DNA of 7,086 bases, from assembly GCA_027317055.1 (NCBI GenBank), contig DAHVFK010000177.1, positions 1 to 7,086 of the forward strand, in the 5' to 3' direction. The notes under the pieces were generated by a model. It ran no database searches, was not told where the DNA came from, and saw only the letters and a program-made list of their open reading frames with translations. Below are positions 5,795 through 7,086 of the stretch, piece after piece. Positions within the stretch are counted from its first letter, which is position 1. Every line of letters starts with the position of its first letter. This DNA comes from Betaproteobacteria bacterium. Lineage in GTDB: Bacteria > Pseudomonadota > Gammaproteobacteria > Burkholderiales > SG8-39. Made by a program: the position numbers and the translations under genes.

Positions 5795-6619
5795 ATGATG
5801 CTACGCAGCAATTCCGTGCCCAGCGCAAAGCCCAAGACCAAGGACGACCAGAAGAGCCCGATCCAGGTGATCGAGCGCATGATGAAGCTGCTCGAGGTGC
5901 TCGCGAAGCACCCTGAGCCGCTCGGACTGAAGCAGGTCGCGCAGTACACCGGGCTGCACCCGTCGACCGCGCACCGCATCCTCGCGGCGATGGCCGCCGA
6001 CCGCCTGGTCGACCGCATCGAGCCCGGCAGCTACCGGCTCGGCATGCGCCTGCTCGAGCTCGGGACGCTGGTCAAGTCGCGCATCAGCGTGCGCGAGCTT
6101 GCGCTGCCGGTGATGCGCGAGTTGCACGCCCAGACCGGAGAAACGGCCAACCTCTCGGTGCGCCACGACGACGAGATCGTGTATGTCGAGCGCACCTCGG
6201 CCGGCCGCTCGGCGATGCGCATCGTGCACGCGATCGGCGCGCGCGCGGCGCTGCACATCACCGCCGCGGGCAAGCTGTTCCTGCTCGAGGACGGGTTCGC
6301 CAGGCTGCGCGACTACGCCAAGCGAACCGGCCTCGCGCCGCACACGCGCAACACGCTCAGCACCATCGCGCTGCTCGAGCGGGACCTCGAGCGCATTCAG
6401 CGCCAGGGCTACGCAACCGACAACGAGGAGGCCGAAATCGGCGTGCGCTGCGTTGCGGCCGGAATCCGCAACGACGCGGGCGCACTGATCGCCGGGCTGT
6501 CGCTGTCGACGCCGGCCGACCGCATGAAGCCGCAATGGGGACCGCTGGTGAAGGAAGCCGCCGAACGCATCTCGCGCGCCATCGGCCACCGTCCTGCGGC
6601 GCGCATCGGCGCAGCTTGA
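5795..6619 (+). CDS. IclR-family transcriptional regulator
   Basis: A 274-residue protein of typical IclR length. Residues about 21-85 form the N-terminal winged helix-turn-helix: SPIQVIERMMKLLEVLAKHPEPLGLKQVAQ, recognition helix GLHPSTAHRILAAM (53-66), and wing GSYRLGMRLLELG (78-90). Residues about 100-265 form the effector-binding domain, with TGETANLSVRHDDEIVYVER (114-133), HITAAGK (154-160) and EEAEIGVRCVAAGIRNDAGALIAGLSLSTP (211-240). The family forms dimers or tetramers and binds small organic acids or aromatic compounds. The start is ATG 5795 or the adjacent ATG 5798; a GTG at 5771 in the same frame would place the start inside the palindrome and is less likely. No Shine-Dalgarno is obvious. 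It faces away from lutA-lutB-FAAL across the control region, so that operon is its likely target. Lactate operons are better known with GntR-family regulators (LutR, LldR), so the effector cannot be assumed to be lactate. Confidence 0.92.
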   Translation: MMLRSNSVPSAKPKTKDDQKSPIQVIERMMKLLEVLAKHPEPLGLKQVAQYTGLHPSTAHRILAAMAADRLVDRIEPGSYRLGMRLLELGTLVKSRISVRELALPVMRELHAQTGETANLSVRHDDEIVYVERTSAGRSAMRIVHAIGARAALHITAAGKLFLLEDGFARLRDYAKRTGLAPHTRNTLSTIALLERDLERIQRQGYATDNEEAEIGVRCVAAGIRNDAGALIAGLSLSTPADRMKPQWGPLVKEAAERISRAIGHRPAARIGAA

Positions 6620-6623
6620 GAGG
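6618..6623 (+). promoter_or_regulatory. Ribosome binding site of the prepilin gene
   Basis: GAGAGG begins within the iclR-type gene's stop codon and lies 11 bases before the ATG at 6635. The spacing is slightly long. Its last two bases fall in the left arm of a GC-rich inverted repeat surrounding the start codon. Confidence 0.4.
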
Positions 6624-6646
6624 CGCGGCGCCGGATGGCTCGCGCC
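6622..6646 (+). other. GC-rich inverted repeat around the prepilin start codon
   Basis: GGCGCG at 6622-6627 pairs perfectly with CGCGCC at 6641-6646, leaving a 13-base loop that contains the ATG at 6635-6637. In mRNA it could hide the start and part of the ribosome binding site. In such GC-rich DNA a six-base match of this kind can easily occur by chance. Confidence 0.25.
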
Positions 6647-7086
6647 GCCGCTCGAACCCGGGCTAGAGGTTTCACGCTGGTTGAGCTGATCGTAGTATTG
6701 GTGATTCTGGGCGTGCTCGCCGCAGTCGCCATTCCGCGCTATCTCGACGTGCAGGGCGACAGTTTCAGGACTTCGGTGGCGCAGACCGCGGCCGCCTTCG
6801 GGACGGCGACCTCGCTCGCTCACTTTAGCTGCCTGATCAAAGGCTACGCGGGCAAGGACAACCTGCCCGGATTCGGCACCGGCATCGTCGACTTCAATTC
6901 CAACTGCTACCCGTCGTCGACCAACGGCAGCAACGGCAACGTTAATGCCAACCGCTGCCTGCAGATCTGGAACGGCGTACTCGCACTCGCGCCCACGATC
7001 AGCACCGCAGCGAGCGGCGCGACGGACTACCGTGCGCAGGGTAGCGGCACGACGTGCACCTACACCTATCGCAGGGACGGCTCCAC
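6635..7086 (+). CDS. Type IV prepilin / MSHA-like pseudopilin, N-terminal part (3' truncated by window)
   Basis: An open frame from ATG 6635 reaches the window edge, giving 150 residues. The N-terminus is a short basic leader (12 residues, four Arg) followed by RG^FTLVELIVVLVILGVLAAVAIP. This is a class III signal: PilD-type peptidase would cut after Gly12 and methylate Phe13, and Glu17 is the conserved Glu5 of the mature protein. Residues 13-33 form the hydrophobic assembly helix. Downstream, RYLDVQGDSFRTSVAQTAAAFGTATSLAHFSC recalls MSHA pilins. The globular part is Asn/Gly/Ser/Thr-rich (about 88-106) with four cysteines visible (66, 91, 108, 141), which could form disulfides outside the cell. 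Codons such as GTA, TTG, TTT and AAT are more frequent here than in the neighbours. The gene follows the iclR-type gene by 15 bases on the same strand. It could be a major pilin, a minor pilin or a type II secretion pseudopilin. Confidence 0.88.
   Translation, partial: MARAAARTRARGFTLVELIVVLVILGVLAAVAIPRYLDVQGDSFRTSVAQTAAAFGTATSLAHFSCLIKGYAGKDNLPGFGTGIVDFNSNCYPSSTNGSNGNVNANRCLQIWNGVLALAPTISTAASGATDYRAQGSGTTCTYTYRRDGS

Noticed and set aside
4950..5828. Upstream extension of the lutB frame across all of lutA, suggesting a lutA-lutB fusion or frameshift
   Set aside because: The lutA cysteine motifs are in a different, intact frame, and lutB has its own ATG with a good ribosome binding site. The extension has no homology.

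Overview
The window is a very GC-rich piece of a proteobacterial chromosome. Protein similarities recalled from memory (an MnmC C-terminus, LutA/LutB, an IclR regulator, a type IV prepilin) point to a betaproteobacterium, perhaps Burkholderiales or Rhodocyclales-like. This placement is an inference, because no rRNA or other taxonomic marker is present. Coding density is very high and the only real intergenic gap is about 105 bp.

Layout from left to right. (1) Bases 1-702 (+) hold the C-terminal 233 residues of an MnmC-type FAD oxidoreductase, a tRNA wobble-uridine modification enzyme cut by the window edge. (2) Its 3' end overlaps tail-to-tail, by 26 bp, a large minus-strand gene (677-3523). 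That gene encodes one 948-residue protein with three parts in order: an acyl carrier protein domain, a fatty acyl-AMP ligase (FAAL-type adenylation domain), and a membrane-linked PlsC-type glycerolipid acyltransferase. (3) Directly upstream on the same strand, spaced for cotranscription, are lutB (3531-4949) and lutA (4949-5689), two iron-sulfur subunits of the L-lactate oxidation complex. lutA and lutB overlap by one base, and lutB and the lipid gene are 7 bp apart. The usual third subunit gene, lutC, is absent from the window. (4) A 105-bp divergent control region (5690-5794) carries a 17-bp imperfect palindrome, an 11-bp-phased direct repeat and candidate -10 elements. (5) An IclR-family regulator (5795-6619, +) is transcribed away from lutA. 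(6) Fifteen bases after it a type IV prepilin / MSHA-like pseudopilin gene starts (6635, +) and runs off the right edge.

How the genes may work together: the IclR protein probably controls the divergent operon lutA-lutB-(ACP-FAAL-PlsC), and possibly itself, through the palindrome. LutA and LutB would pass electrons from lactate (or a related 2-hydroxy acid) to the respiratory chain. The third gene looks like a self-contained activate, load and transfer enzyme. It would adenylate a free fatty acid, load it onto its own carrier domain and esterify it to a lysophospholipid or similar acceptor. In logic it resembles E. coli Aas, but with the domains in the opposite order and a built-in carrier. 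The link between lactate oxidation and acyl-chain recycling is the most unusual aspect of the window, and it is inferred from gene arrangement only.
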